From Roseburia_C sp031555935 (GTDB lineage Bacteria > Bacillota > Clostridia > Lachnospirales > Lachnospiraceae): a stretch of DNA of 64,000 nucleotides. The notes below the pieces were generated by a model that saw nothing but the letters and a program-made list of their open reading frames with translations, had not been told where the DNA came from and ran no database searches. Within the stretch, counting starts at the first letter, position 1. Each line of letters starts with the position of its first letter. The position numbers and the translations under genes are program-made. Below are positions 8,619 to 18,003 of this stretch, one piece after another. The stretch lies in assembly GCA_031555935.1 (NCBI GenBank), contig JAVBTX010000008.1, positions 124,001-188,000 on the forward strand. Direction: 5' to 3'.

Positions 8619-10544
8619 ATGGATAATCAGGATTTTAATAATAAGGATAAGAATACAGGCGGAAATAATGGCAATAACGGAAACAACAAGAATAGTAAAA
8701 ATGGCCAAGTTGTATTGATGTTTCTGTTTATTACATTGGGCGCATTGTTTCTAATGAGTTTTCTGAATAAAATGACGGCCGAGATAAGGACACAAGAAAT
8801 TACTTATACGGAATTTATTGAGATGGTTAGCGAGGATAAGATTGAGAGCGTCGAATTTGCTTCAACCCAGTATAATATCACGCCAATCTATACCGATAAG
8901 GATTTGATCAAGGTAACGTATTACACGGGTCTGATGAAAGACGATGCACTACTGCCATTGTTAAAAGAGCATAATGTAAAAATACAATCAGAGATTCCAA
9001 GCGGAACCTCGGCGATTATCTATAATGTATTGAGCATCCTGCTGCCATTGGCATTAATCTGGGTAGTATTTGGTTTTGTGATGCGGAAAATGGGAAGCGG
9101 CGGCGGAATGATGGGCGTTGGCAAGAGTAATGCCAAGGTCTATGTGGAAAAAGAAACCGGTGTAACCTTCCGTGACGTAGCAGGTCAGGATGAGGCCAAA
9201 GAATCATTACAGGAGGTGGTCGATTTTCTGCATAATCCGAAGAAATATCGTGAAATCGGTGCCAAGCTGCCTAAGGGGGCATTGCTGGTCGGACCACCGG
9301 GAACTGGTAAAACCTTGCTGGCCAAGGCAGTAGCAGGTGAGGCCAAGGTACCATTTTTCTCACTGGCAGGTTCGGATTTCGTGGAAATGTTTGTTGGTGT
9401 AGGTGCATCAAGGGTGCGAGATTTGTTCAAGGAAGCTGAGAAGCAGGCACCATGTATCGTCTTTATTGACGAGATTGATGCCATTGGTAAGAGCCGTGAT
9501 AGTCGTTTCGGTGGCGGTAATGATGAGCGTGAGCAGACCTTGAACCAGTTGTTAGCAGAGATGGATGGATTTGATAGCTCGAAGGGAATTTTGATTTTGG
9601 CGGCCACAAACCGTCCGGAAGTATTAGATAAAGCATTGCTTCGTCCAGGTCGTTTTGACCGTCGCATCATCGTTGACAAACCGGATTTAAAAGGCCGTCT
9701 GGAGACCTTGAAGGTTCATTCCAAAGATGTTTTGATGGATGATACCGTAGATTTGGATGCAATGGCACTAGCGAGTGCCGGATTAGTTGGTTCTGATTTA
9801 GCAAACATGATTAATGAGGCCGCCATTAATGCTGTAAAACAAGGTCGTAAATTTGTAAATCAGAGTGATTTATTTGAAGCATTTGAAATCGTTGCGGTCG
9901 GCGGTAAGGAAAAGAAAGACCGTGCCATGAGTGAGAAAGAACGAAAGATTGTCGCTTATCATGAGGTTGGTCATGCGATGGTATCGGCATTGCAGAAGAA
10001 TACCGAACCAGTCCAAAAAATTACGATTGTGCCAAGAACAATGGGTGCATTGGGATATACCTTGCAGACACCGGAAGAAGAGAAGTTCTTAGAGACCAAG
10101 GACGAACTGATTGCGAAGATTCGTACCTTCATGGCTGGCCGGGCAGCAGAAGAACTGGCCTTCCAGTCAGCGACCAGCGGTGCGGCAAATGATATTGAAC
10201 GGGCGACTCACATTGCCAAAGCGATGATTACGCAGTTTGGTATGTCAGATACCTTTGGTCTGATGAGCTTAGTGAGCGTTGAGAATCAGTATCTGGATGG
10301 TCGTGCCACCTTGAACTGTGGTGATGAGACAGCAGCTCAGATTGATAAAGAAGTGATGGTTTTGCTAAAAAAATGTTACGAAGATGCCGTTCATTTACTT
10401 GAGGAAAATCGTGAGGCACTGGACCGGATTTCTGATCATTTGTTTGAACATGAGACAATTACTGGTAAAGAATTTATGGAACTGTTTCGTGAAATAACCG
10501 GGATTGAAGAAGAGAAAAAGGAAGAGACCGAGACGAATGTTTGA
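8619..10544 (+). CDS. ftsH: ATP-dependent zinc metalloprotease FtsH
   Basis: 641 residues; start preceded by CGGAGG. A short Asn/Gly/Lys-rich cytosolic N-terminus precedes two membrane segments (about 30-48 and 125-148) flanking a small extracellular domain. Next come the AAA+ module with Walker A GPPGTGKT (about 225) and Walker B IVFIDEID, the SRH region ATNRPEVLDKALLRPGRFDRR, and the peptidase site HEVGH at 448-452. It degrades unneeded or misfolded membrane and regulatory proteins, working as a hexamer in the cytoplasmic membrane. Its last 8 bases overlap uvrC, so the two are probably translationally coupled. In many Firmicutes ftsH follows hpt or tilS; here it has its own promoter. Confidence 0.97.
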   Translation: MDNQDFNNKDKNTGGNNGNNGNNKNSKNGQVVLMFLFITLGALFLMSFLNKMTAEIRTQEITYTEFIEMVSEDKIESVEFASTQYNITPIYTDKDLIKVTYYTGLMKDDALLPLLKEHNVKIQSEIPSGTSAIIYNVLSILLPLALIWVVFGFVMRKMGSGGGMMGVGKSNAKVYVEKETGVTFRDVAGQDEAKESLQEVVDFLHNPKKYREIGAKLPKGALLVGPPGTGKTLLAKAVAGEAKVPFFSLAGSDFVEMFVGVGASRVRDLFKEAEKQAPCIVFIDEIDAIGKSRDSRFGGGNDEREQTLNQLLAEMDGFDSSKGILILAATNRPEVLDKALLRPGRFDRRIIVDKPDLKGRLETLKVHSKDVLMDDTVDLDAMALASAGLVGSDLANMINEAAINAVKQGRKFVNQSDLFEAFEIVAVGGKEKKDRAMSEKERKIVAYHEVGHAMVSALQKNTEPVQKITIVPRTMGALGYTLQTPEEEKFLETKDELIAKIRTFMAGRAAEELAFQSATSGAANDIERATHIAKAMITQFGMSDTFGLMSLVSVENQYLDGRATLNCGDETAAQIDKEVMVLLKKCYEDAVHLLEENREALDRISDHLFEHETITGKEFMELFREITGIEEEKKEETETNV

Positions 10545-12441
10545 TATTCAAGAAGAACTGAAAAAGCTTCCGGATGCACCGGGAGTATATATCATGCATG
10601 ATGCGAAGGATGCGATTATTTATATAGGTAAGGCCATCAGCCTTAAGAATCGTGTTCGCCAGTATTTTAGGGCTAGTCATAGCGAAGGCTTTCGGAAGGA
10701 TCAGATGATTAAGCAAATCCGTCGCTTTGAGTATATTATTACGGATTCAGAATTAGAAGCCTTAGTGCTGGAATGTAACTTGATTAAGGAGCATTGTCCG
10801 AAATACAATACGATGCTGCGGGATGATAAGACATATCCTTATATAAAAGTGACTCTGGGAGAAGAATTTCCCAGGGTCCTCTTTTGTCGTCAAATGAAAA
10901 AAGATAAGTCCCGCTATTTTGGTCCATACACCAGTGCCGCAGCAGTCAAATCAACGATTGAGCTGGTGCAAAAGATTTGCCATTTGCGAACCTGTAATCG
11001 CTCGCTGCCAAAAGACATTGGGAAAGAAAGGCCTTGTTTGAACTATCATATTAAGCAGTGCAATGGTCCTTGTCAGGGTTACATCAGCAAAGAGGAATAT
11101 CGTCAAAACATCAGTGAAGCACTGGAATTTTTAAATGGCAACTATCGACCGATGTTAAAGGATTTGGAGGCAAAAATGCAGGAAGCCTCCGCGGCAATGG
11201 AGTTTGAAAAGGCGATTGAGTACCGCGAGCTGTTAAACAGTGTTCGAGCGGTTGACCAGAAACAAAAAATCACACAGTTCGATGGTGAAGATAAAGACGT
11301 GATTGCGCTGGCGGCGGATGACCGTGATGCGGTCGTGCAGGTGTTTTTTATTCGTGGCGGTAAGCTGATTGGCCGGGAGCATTTCTATGTGCGGATTGCC
11401 AATGAGGATACCACCAGTCAGGTATTAACCAGCTTTGTAAAGCAGTTCTATGCCGGAACGCCTTACCTGCCCAAAGAAATCATGCTGCAAGAGAAGGTCG
11501 AGGATGAACTTGTTATCAGTGAGTGGCTGAGCAAAAAGCGTGGTCAGAAAGTGACCTTAAAGGTGCCGGTTAAGGGGATGAAGGAAAAATTAGTCGAGCT
11601 GGCCGAGAAGAATGCCCGCTTGGTCCTAAATCAAGATAAAGAAAAAATAAAACGAGAGGAAGGCCGGACCATCGGAGCCTTAAAGGAAATTGCTGACTGG
11701 CTGGACTTAGAGCAACTAAACCGGGTCGAAGCATTTGATATTTCCAATATCAATGGATTTGAGACAGTTGGCTCAATGGTTGTCTATGAAAGAGGAAAAC
11801 CAAGGCGCAGTGACTATCGTAAATTTAAATTAAAAACAATAACCGGACCGGATGATTACAAATCAATGCATGAGGTGCTGACGAGACGATTTACTCACGG
11901 TTTGCAGGAACAACAGGAAATGGCCGATAAAGCGCTTGAAAAGGAGTATGGCAGTTTCACCAAATTTCCAGATTTAATTATGATGGATGGTGGCCGCGGT
12001 CAGGTAAATATCGCTTTACAAGTATTGGCGGAGCTGCGTATCGCGATTCCGGTCTGTGGTATGGTAAAGGATGATAATCATCGGACGCGTGGGTTATACT
12101 ATCATAATATCGAGATTCCGATTGATACCCATAGCGAAGGTTTTAAATTAATTACCAGAATACAGGATGAGGCGCATCGTTTTGCAATTGAGTATCATCG
12201 TTCGCTGCGCAGCAAAAGCCAGGTGCATTCGGTATTGGATGATATACCAGGCATTGGTCCAGCCAGAAGAAAGGCACTAATGCGTAAATTCCAGTCATTA
12301 GATGCAATTCGCAGCGCCAGCGTGGAAGAATTGCAGGCGGCTTCGGCGATGAATGAGCAGGCGGCCGAGGCGGTATACAAATTTTTTCATTCAGCAGATA
12401 GTCCTCCGCCCATCAATTCGGAAAGTGTTGATGAAGCATAG
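10537..12441 (+). CDS. uvrC: Excinuclease ABC subunit C
   Basis: 634 residues from ATG 10537, which overlaps the ftsH stop by 8 bases. The frame continues upstream, but MFDIQEELKKLPDAPGVY matches the normal UvrC start. The N-terminal GIY-YIG nuclease domain contains PGVYIMHDAKDAIIYIGKA (3' incision). A UVR domain (about residues 200-235) binds UvrB. The middle region carries the RNase H-like nuclease (EAFDISNINGFETVGSMVV, MDGGRGQ; 5' incision). Two helix-hairpin-helix motifs close the protein (LDDIPGIGPARRKALMRKF). It acts in nucleotide excision repair with UvrA and UvrB, which are not in this window. Confidence 0.96.
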   Translation: MFDIQEELKKLPDAPGVYIMHDAKDAIIYIGKAISLKNRVRQYFRASHSEGFRKDQMIKQIRRFEYIITDSELEALVLECNLIKEHCPKYNTMLRDDKTYPYIKVTLGEEFPRVLFCRQMKKDKSRYFGPYTSAAAVKSTIELVQKICHLRTCNRSLPKDIGKERPCLNYHIKQCNGPCQGYISKEEYRQNISEALEFLNGNYRPMLKDLEAKMQEASAAMEFEKAIEYRELLNSVRAVDQKQKITQFDGEDKDVIALAADDRDAVVQVFFIRGGKLIGREHFYVRIANEDTTSQVLTSFVKQFYAGTPYLPKEIMLQEKVEDELVISEWLSKKRGQKVTLKVPVKGMKEKLVELAEKNARLVLNQDKEKIKREEGRTIGALKEIADWLDLEQLNRVEAFDISNINGFETVGSMVVYERGKPRRSDYRKFKLKTITGPDDYKSMHEVLTRRFTHGLQEQQEMADKALEKEYGSFTKFPDLIMMDGGRGQVNIALQVLAELRIAIPVCGMVKDDNHRTRGLYYHNIEIPIDTHSEGFKLITRIQDEAHRFAIEYHRSLRSKSQVHSVLDDIPGIGPARRKALMRKFQSLDAIRSASVEELQAASAMNEQAAEAVYKFFHSADSPPPINSESVDEA

Positions 12442-12455
12442 GAATTATGCTAAAC
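12427..12455 (+). promoter_or_regulatory. hprK: Candidate promoter of hprK
   Basis: TTGATG, 17-base spacer, TAAACT, overlapping the uvrC stop codon and ending about 50 bases before hprK. The spacer holds a small inverted repeat (GCATA / TATGC). Sequence match is moderate. Confidence 0.4.
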
Positions 12456-12507
12456 TAATGGTAATTGTAGACAAGACACGATCGGACAATCAGAAAAGGA
12501 GCATACT

Positions 12508-13443
12508 ATGGAAGGTGTAAGTGTAGAGAAGGTAGCAAAGAAATTACAATTAAATTCCTATACAGAAGGAATGGATTTGGCGAAAATCAGTATTAAATTA
12601 CCAGATGTTAACCGCCCGGCATTGCAGTTGAGTGGATATTTTGAGCATTTTGAACAATCTCGTGTGCAGATTATCGGAATGGTAGAATATACTCATCTGG
12701 AGAGTTTGGAGCAGGGGCGCAAAGAAGAGATTTATCGCCAGTTCTTAGATTATGATATTCCATGTGTAATTTATTGCCGGAATATGCAGCCGGATGAAAT
12801 CTTCTTACGCATTGCAAAAGAAAAAAATGTGCCAGTCTTAGGAACGGGAAGAAGCACGACCGAATTTATGGCAGAGCTAATCTATACGTTGAGTGAGCAT
12901 CTGGCACCTTGCATTACGATTCATGGTGTGTTAGTTGATGTATATGGTGAAGGATTGCTGATTATGGGTGAGAGCGGCATCGGTAAGAGCGAGGCGGCAC
13001 TTGAATTAATTCGCCGTGGTCATCGTCTCGTAACAGATGATGTTGTTGAAATTCGTAAAATTAATGAGCATACATTGATTGGAACATCACCGGACATTAC
13101 CAGATATTTCATTGAATTACGTGGTATTGGAATCATTGATGTGAAGACACTGTATGGTGTAGAGTGTGTAAAAGAAAAACAGTCAATTGACTTAGTCATT
13201 AAGCTAGAGGATTGGAAGAAGGAAAATGAATATGACCGTCTGGGTCTGGAAGAGGAGTATACGGAATTTTTAGGAAATAAAGTCGTATGCCATTCACTGC
13301 CGATTCGTCCGGGTCGTAATCTGGCTGTAATTTGTGAAGCAGCAGCCGTAAATCATCGTCAGAAGAAGATGGGCTATAACGCCGCGCATGAATTATATCG
13401 TCGTGTACAGGCCAATTTAAATAAAAAAGATGATGATGAATAA
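12508..13443 (+). CDS. hprK: HPr kinase/phosphorylase
   Basis: 311 residues, the family's usual size; AAAAGGAG precedes the ATG. HprK phosphorylates and dephosphorylates Ser46 of HPr and Crh in response to glycolytic state, controlling catabolite repression and sugar uptake in Firmicutes. Visible features are the His of TIHGVLVDVYGEG, the P-loop GESGIGKS at 154-161, the signature ELRGIGIIDVKTLYG, and a C-terminal regulatory region (PIRPGRNLAVICEAAA). Notably, a Crh-like protein with the matching Ser46 is encoded 4.3 kb downstream in the same gene run. Identity is secure. Confidence 0.96.
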   Translation: MEGVSVEKVAKKLQLNSYTEGMDLAKISIKLPDVNRPALQLSGYFEHFEQSRVQIIGMVEYTHLESLEQGRKEEIYRQFLDYDIPCVIYCRNMQPDEIFLRIAKEKNVPVLGTGRSTTEFMAELIYTLSEHLAPCITIHGVLVDVYGEGLLIMGESGIGKSEAALELIRRGHRLVTDDVVEIRKINEHTLIGTSPDITRYFIELRGIGIIDVKTLYGVECVKEKQSIDLVIKLEDWKKENEYDRLGLEEEYTEFLGNKVVCHSLPIRPGRNLAVICEAAAVNHRQKKMGYNAAHELYRRVQANLNKKDDDE

Positions 13444-13492
13444 ATTTTTCTAGTGAAAAATCTAGTGGAATGACGGAAATGGAGAGCAGAAA

Positions 13493-14893
13493 ATGGAACG
13501 AGATTTAGCTTGGGAAAAATACAGCGAAGAGGAGAAACGAGACGTTTTTGCATTTGCTGAAAAATATCGCAAATTTATATCGGATTGCAAGACCGAACGA
13601 GAATGTATTGAAGAATTTGAGTCGATGGCAAAGGCCGCCGGATTTGTGGATATTTATGAAGTCATTTCACGGAAGCAGGAAATACAAGCAGGTGACCGTG
13701 TCTATGCCGTAAAAGATGGTAAGACAATGGCGCTATTTGTTGTTGGTGAGCAGCCACTCGAAGCAGGAATGAACATTCTCGGTGCGCATATCGATTCACC
13801 GCGACTCGATTTAAAACAAAATCCACTATATGAAGATACCGGGTTGGCGATGCTTGATACCCATTATTATGGCGGTGTGAAAAAATATCAGTGGGTGACC
13901 CTGCCGCTGGCACTGCATGGTGTGATTGTTAAAAAAGATGGCACGGTAGTGAAGGTCAATATTGGCGAAAAGGCTGAAGACCCAGTCTTTGGTGTCAGCG
14001 ATTTATTGATTCATCTGGCCGCTGACCAGATGGAGAAAAAAGGTAACAAAATTATCGAAGGTGAGAATCTTGATGTTTTAATTGGCAGTATTCCGTGTGA
14101 AGCGAAAAAAGACCAAAAAGAAGAAACCATCAAAGAACGGGTCAAAGAAAATATCCTTTCGATTTTAAAAGAACAGTATGATGTGAGCGAAGAAGATTTT
14201 CTTTCGGCAGAGATAGAAGTGGTTCCGGCTGGCGCGGCCAGAGATTATGGCTTGGACCGCAGTATGATTATGGGGTATGGACATGACGATCGGGTCTGTG
14301 CATATCCATCCTTTGCGGCAATTGCCAAAATGGGCAAACCGGAATATACCAGTGTCTGCCTATTGGTGGACAAAGAAGAAGTTGGCAGTGTCGGAGCAAC
14401 CGGAATGCACTCACACTTCTTTGAAAATATGGCGGCAGAGCTGCTGGGTGCAATGGGACAATATAGTGAATTATCACTGCGCCGGGCATTGTCAAATTCC
14501 AAGGTTTTATCCTCGGATGTTAGTGCTGCATTTGATCCAAACTATCCGGCAGTCATGGAAAAGAAAAATGCCGCATACTTTGGTAGAGGGATGGTATTTA
14601 ATAAGTATACCGGTTCCCGCGGTAAATCTGGCTCGAATGATGCCAATGCTGAATACGTTGGAAATTTACGCCGGATTATGGATGAAAATAACGTCTTTTT
14701 CCAGACTTCTGAGCTGGGCAAAGTAGACCAGGGCGGCGGTGGCACCATTGCTTATATTTTAGCAAATTATGGAATGCAGGTAATCGACAGTGGGATTGCA
14801 GTATTAAATATGCATGCTCCTTGGGAGATAATCAGCAAGGCCGATTTATATGAAACATTTAAAGGATATCAGGCATTTTTAAAAGATGCTTGA
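13493..14893 (+). CDS. M18 family zinc aminopeptidase
   Basis: 466 residues; start preceded by GGAGAG. M18 enzymes are dinuclear zinc aminopeptidases, usually cytosolic, that trim N-terminal (often acidic) residues. The metal site is visible as LGAHIDSPRLDLK, VDKEEVGSVGATG (catalytic Glu pair) and, near the C-terminus, a His in VLNMHAPWE. The DHDD-like GYGHDDRVCAYP carries a further zinc-bridging Asp. The gene sits between hprK and murB, and its last 8 bases overlap the longest murB frame. Its function is probably peptide turnover, with no evident link to the neighbours. Confidence 0.9.
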   Translation: MERDLAWEKYSEEEKRDVFAFAEKYRKFISDCKTERECIEEFESMAKAAGFVDIYEVISRKQEIQAGDRVYAVKDGKTMALFVVGEQPLEAGMNILGAHIDSPRLDLKQNPLYEDTGLAMLDTHYYGGVKKYQWVTLPLALHGVIVKKDGTVVKVNIGEKAEDPVFGVSDLLIHLAADQMEKKGNKIIEGENLDVLIGSIPCEAKKDQKEETIKERVKENILSILKEQYDVSEEDFLSAEIEVVPAGAARDYGLDRSMIMGYGHDDRVCAYPSFAAIAKMGKPEYTSVCLLVDKEEVGSVGATGMHSHFFENMAAELLGAMGQYSELSLRRALSNSKVLSSDVSAAFDPNYPAVMEKKNAAYFGRGMVFNKYTGSRGKSGSNDANAEYVGNLRRIMDENNVFFQTSELGKVDQGGGGTIAYILANYGMQVIDSGIAVLNMHAPWEIISKADLYETFKGYQAFLKDA

Positions 14894-14915
14894 CGAACAT
14901 GCAAGGGGAAGACTC

Positions 14916-15827
14916 GTGACACAGACATTTATCGAAGAAATAAAAAAAATCCTATCTAGTGAACAGCTACACTTTAACGAACCAATGAGCCGGCACACCA
15001 CCTTTCGCGTGGGAGGACCAGCCAAGTTGTTGGTAACACCGCGACTCTCTCAGATTGCTGAGGTGATTTTGTTGTGTCAGCGGGAAGCTGTTCCATATAC
15101 GATTATTGGCAACGGAAGCAACCTTTTAGTTTCGGACAAAGGACTTGACGGTGTTGTGATTGAGCTGGGGCGTCCGATGTCTTCCGTTACCATTAAAGGC
15201 TGTCGGATAACGGCGGAAGCGGGAGCGATGCTGGCAAAGGTATCCAATATGGCGGCCGAAGCAGGACTGACGGGAATGGAATTTGCATCAGGAATTCCAG
15301 GGACGATTGGTGGCGCAGTGGTAATGAATGCCGGAGCTTATGGCGGCGAGATGAGTCAGGTGATTGACCGTGTTACAGTATTAACCCAAGATGGAGAAAT
15401 AAAAGAACTAACTTTGGCGGAACTTGAGCTATCCTATCGCCATAGTTGTATTACGGCGTTAAATTATATTGTTCTTTCGGCAGTGATGATATTGCATGAG
15501 GGAAATATGCAGGAGATTTCTGATATGATGCAGGAGTTAAGAGAGCAGCGAATTGAAAAACAACCATTGGAGTACCCGAGCGCAGGCAGTACCTTTAAGC
15601 GCCCAGAGGGTTTTTTTGCGGGCAAACTGATTATGGATGCCGGACTGCGAGGTTTTTCGGTTGGTGATGCGCAGGTATCAGAAAAGCATTGTGGTTTCGT
15701 TGTCAACCGGGGAACAGCCAGTGCAGCCGATGTTGTAAATCTGATGAATCACATACAGCAAGAAGTAGAACGACGGTTTGGTGTCGTGTTAGAGCCGGAA
15801 GTTAGAAAGCTGGGGGAATTTGAATGA
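14916..15827 (+). CDS. murB: UDP-N-acetylenolpyruvoylglucosamine reductase
   Basis: 303 residues from GTG 14916, chosen because AAGGGGAA lies 5 bases before it and the resulting N-terminus fits the family. ATG 14886 in the same frame would add 10 residues but has no ribosome site. MurB reduces UDP-GlcNAc-enolpyruvate to UDP-MurNAc with NADPH and FAD, an early peptidoglycan step. Visible are HTTFRVGGPAKLLVTP and the FAD-binding IIGNGSNLLVSDKGLDG, GIPGTIGGAVVMNAGAYG, and the catalytic Ser/Glu region (YPSAGSTFKRPEG, LEPEVRKLGEF). It overlaps rapZ by 4 bases (ATGA). Identity is secure. Confidence 0.95.
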   Translation: MTQTFIEEIKKILSSEQLHFNEPMSRHTTFRVGGPAKLLVTPRLSQIAEVILLCQREAVPYTIIGNGSNLLVSDKGLDGVVIELGRPMSSVTIKGCRITAEAGAMLAKVSNMAAEAGLTGMEFASGIPGTIGGAVVMNAGAYGGEMSQVIDRVTVLTQDGEIKELTLAELELSYRHSCITALNYIVLSAVMILHEGNMQEISDMMQELREQRIEKQPLEYPSAGSTFKRPEGFFAGKLIMDAGLRGFSVGDAQVSEKHCGFVVNRGTASAADVVNLMNHIQQEVERRFGVVLEPEVRKLGEFE

Positions 15828-16696
15828 AGTTTGTAATTTTAACGGGAATGTCCGGTGCAGGAAAAAGTACGGCGTTAAAGATGATGGAGGATGTCGGCTT
15901 TTATTGTGTGGACAATCTTCCGATTCCGCTGATTGAGAAATTTGTCGAGCTTTCTGATTTGCCAAATTCGGAATTACAAAAGGTTGCGGTAGGAATCGAT
16001 ATTCGTAATGGAAATGCATTAGAGGAGCTGCGAGATGTCTTAGACCACCTTGAGGCCGATGACCGGACTTGTGAAATCTTATTTTTAGATGCCGAGGATA
16101 CGGTCTTAATCAAGCGTTATAAGGAAACACGGCGCAGTCATCCGCTTGCAGGCAGTGAGCGGGTTGATAAGGGAATTGAGGAAGAACGTCGGCGCTTGAA
16201 CTTTTTGAAAAAACGTGCGAACTACATTATTGACACCAGCCGATTACTGACACGTGAATTAAAGGGTGAGATAAATAAAATATTTGTCCAAAATCAGGAT
16301 TTTAAGAATCTGATGATTACAGTTTTGTCTTTTGGTTTTAAATACGGCATACCGGCTGATTCTGATTTGGTCTTTGATGTTCGTTTTTTACCGAATCCAT
16401 ATTATGTTGAAGGGCTAAAACATAAAAGCGGAAACGAAAAAGAAATTCAGGAATATGTTTTGCAATTTCCAGAAGCGCATGAGTTCTTGAATAAACTTGA
16501 AGATATGATTGATTTTCTGATTCCGAATTATATAATAGAAGGAAAAAACCAGCTTGTTATCAGCATTGGCTGTACCGGTGGAAAACACCGTTCGGTCACT
16601 TTAGCGAATGAGCTTTATAAGCGAATGGGTGAGCAAAAGGACTTTGGGCTTAAGATAGAGCATCGGGATATTGATAAAGACGCAGTGCGCAAGTAG
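15824..16696 (+). CDS. rapZ: RapZ/YvcJ nucleotide-binding protein
   Basis: 290 residues, overlapping murB by ATGA. It has a Walker A GMSGAGKST at residues 8-16 and the conserved C-terminal GCTGGKHRSV. In E. coli RapZ is an RNase E adaptor that senses glucosamine-6-phosphate; in Bacillus the orthologue YvcJ is a GTPase linked to competence. The murB-rapZ adjacency ties it to amino-sugar and cell-wall supply. In Bacillus the order is yvcJ-yvcK-whiA-crh. Here yvcK is absent between rapZ and whiA. The stop is followed by three short GCAAGTAG repeats. Confidence 0.93.
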   Translation: MKFVILTGMSGAGKSTALKMMEDVGFYCVDNLPIPLIEKFVELSDLPNSELQKVAVGIDIRNGNALEELRDVLDHLEADDRTCEILFLDAEDTVLIKRYKETRRSHPLAGSERVDKGIEEERRRLNFLKKRANYIIDTSRLLTRELKGEINKIFVQNQDFKNLMITVLSFGFKYGIPADSDLVFDVRFLPNPYYVEGLKHKSGNEKEIQEYVLQFPEAHEFLNKLEDMIDFLIPNYIIEGKNQLVISIGCTGGKHRSVTLANELYKRMGEQKDFGLKIEHRDIDKDAVRK

Positions 16697-16741
16697 AGTG
16701 ATGCTTAGTGTGCAAGTAGTGATTGCGCACTGTGCAAGTAG
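16685..16741 (+). repeat. Triple short repeat at the rapZ-whiA junction
   Basis: Three copies of a GTGNGCAAGTAG-like unit lie at 16685, 16708 and 16730, with spacing of about 22-23 bases. GTGCGCAA at 16685 and TTGCGCAC at 16723 also form an 8-bp inverted repeat, so a hairpin could form. Role unknown. Confidence 0.55.
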
Positions 16742-16752
16742 CAGGGAGAGAC

Positions 16753-17724
16753 ATGTCGTTTTCAAGTGATGTAAAAGAGGAACTGTCAAAACAGTTAAAT
16801 AAATCCAGACATTGTCAGCTAGCTGAGCTGGCGGCGATGATTCATCTGGCTGGAAAGATAACTACCGGTGAAAATGGGACGGAGCTGGAAATTGCGACGG
16901 AGCATGCAGCGGTTGCGAAAAGATGTTATACTTTAATAAAAAGGGCGTTTGATATCAGCGCGGAGACTGTTGTACGCGGAAGCTATGTGGTGCGGATACC
17001 TTCCGCCGAGTTTAGCGAGGGGGACTTACCGCTACAGAACCCGGAGGATGTTAGACGGATTTTACAAGCGATAAAGTTTCTTGATGCAAATGGCATTCCG
17101 ACGAGCAAGCCGGAGTTAGTGGATGGCTTGATGGTTCAAAATGTGTGTTGCAAGCGGGCTTATATTCGCGGGGCCTTTCTAACCGCTGGCTCAATGAGTG
17201 CGCCACAGAAGTCTTATCATTTTGAAATTGTATGCATTACCAGAGCGCAGGCGGAACAGTTACAGATAATCCTAAGTGATTTTGTCACTGATGCCAAGAT
17301 TGTTCAGCGTAAAAAATATTATATTGTTTACATTAAAGAGGGTGCGCAGATTGTTGATGTATTGAATGTGATGGAAGCACATTTGGCGCTAATGGATTTT
17401 GAAAATGTGCGCATTTTAAAAGAAATGCGCAACTCTGTAAACCGTCAGGTAAATTGCGAAACGGCGAATATCAACAAGACGGTGAATGCAGCGGTAAAAC
17501 AGATGGAAGATATTGAGTACATTGAACGGAGGGCAGGACTTGGTTATTTGCCGGATAACTTGAGGATAATGGCTGAACTTCGACTGCAATATCCTGACGC
17601 ACCATTGAAGGAGTTGGGGGAATACCTAAATCCGCCGGTGGGCAAATCAGGTGTGAACCACAGGTTGAGGAAGATAAGTGCAATAGCAGAAGAACTTAGA
17701 GGGTATAAGGAGGAGATACGATGA
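16753..17724 (+). CDS. whiA: DNA-binding protein WhiA
   Basis: 323 residues from ATG 16753, preceded by AGGGAGAG; the frame extends 10 codons upstream but without support. The start MSFSSDVKEELSK is typical for the family. The N-terminal two thirds have the degenerate LAGLIDADG homing-endonuclease fold (AYIRGAFLTAGSMSAPQKSYHFEI), and the C-terminus has a helix-turn-helix (APLKELGEYLNPPVGKSGVNHRLRKI). WhiA controls sporulation septation in Streptomyces and affects division and chromosome segregation in Bacillus. It overlaps the next gene by ATGA, so the two are coupled. Confidence 0.95.
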   Translation: MSFSSDVKEELSKQLNKSRHCQLAELAAMIHLAGKITTGENGTELEIATEHAAVAKRCYTLIKRAFDISAETVVRGSYVVRIPSAEFSEGDLPLQNPEDVRRILQAIKFLDANGIPTSKPELVDGLMVQNVCCKRAYIRGAFLTAGSMSAPQKSYHFEIVCITRAQAEQLQIILSDFVTDAKIVQRKKYYIVYIKEGAQIVDVLNVMEAHLALMDFENVRILKEMRNSVNRQVNCETANINKTVNAAVKQMEDIEYIERRAGLGYLPDNLRIMAELRLQYPDAPLKELGEYLNPPVGKSGVNHRLRKISAIAEELRGYKEEIR

Positions 17725-17987
17725 TTCGTAAAGAGGTTAAAATTCATGTTCCAGGTGGGGTTGAAGCTAGTCCGGCGGCATTGCTGGTGCAGACCGCAAA
17801 CAAGTTTCAAAGTAGCATTTACTTAGAGGCGGGCAATCACAAAGTGAATGCCAAAAGCATTATGGGCATGATGACGATTGCCATGAATTATGAAGATACC
17901 ATAACAATTATTACTGACGGGGAAGATGAGGCAGCAGCGGCTGAGGTCATTGAAAAATTTCTCGCACATCAAAATTCAAATATTTAA
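17721..17987 (+). CDS. crh: Crh-like HPr-family protein lacking His15
   Basis: 88 residues, HPr fold. Position 15, the phosphotransfer His in HPr, is Glu (GGVEASPAA), and Arg17 is Ser, so it cannot act as a PTS phosphocarrier. Ser46 is kept in VNAKSIMGMM, the site HprK phosphorylates. This pattern and the rapZ-whiA-crh order match Bacillus Crh, which carries Gln15 and serves as a CcpA corepressor. The gene overlaps whiA by ATGA. Its kinase, hprK, is encoded 4.3 kb upstream. Likely role: catabolite-repression signalling, possibly also controlling a metabolic enzyme. That Glu15 mimics a phosphorylated residue is speculation. Confidence 0.85.
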   Translation: MIRKEVKIHVPGGVEASPAALLVQTANKFQSSIYLEAGNHKVNAKSIMGMMTIAMNYEDTITIITDGEDEAAAAEVIEKFLAHQNSNI

Positions 17988-18003
17988 GGAAGGATTGAAA
18001 CAT

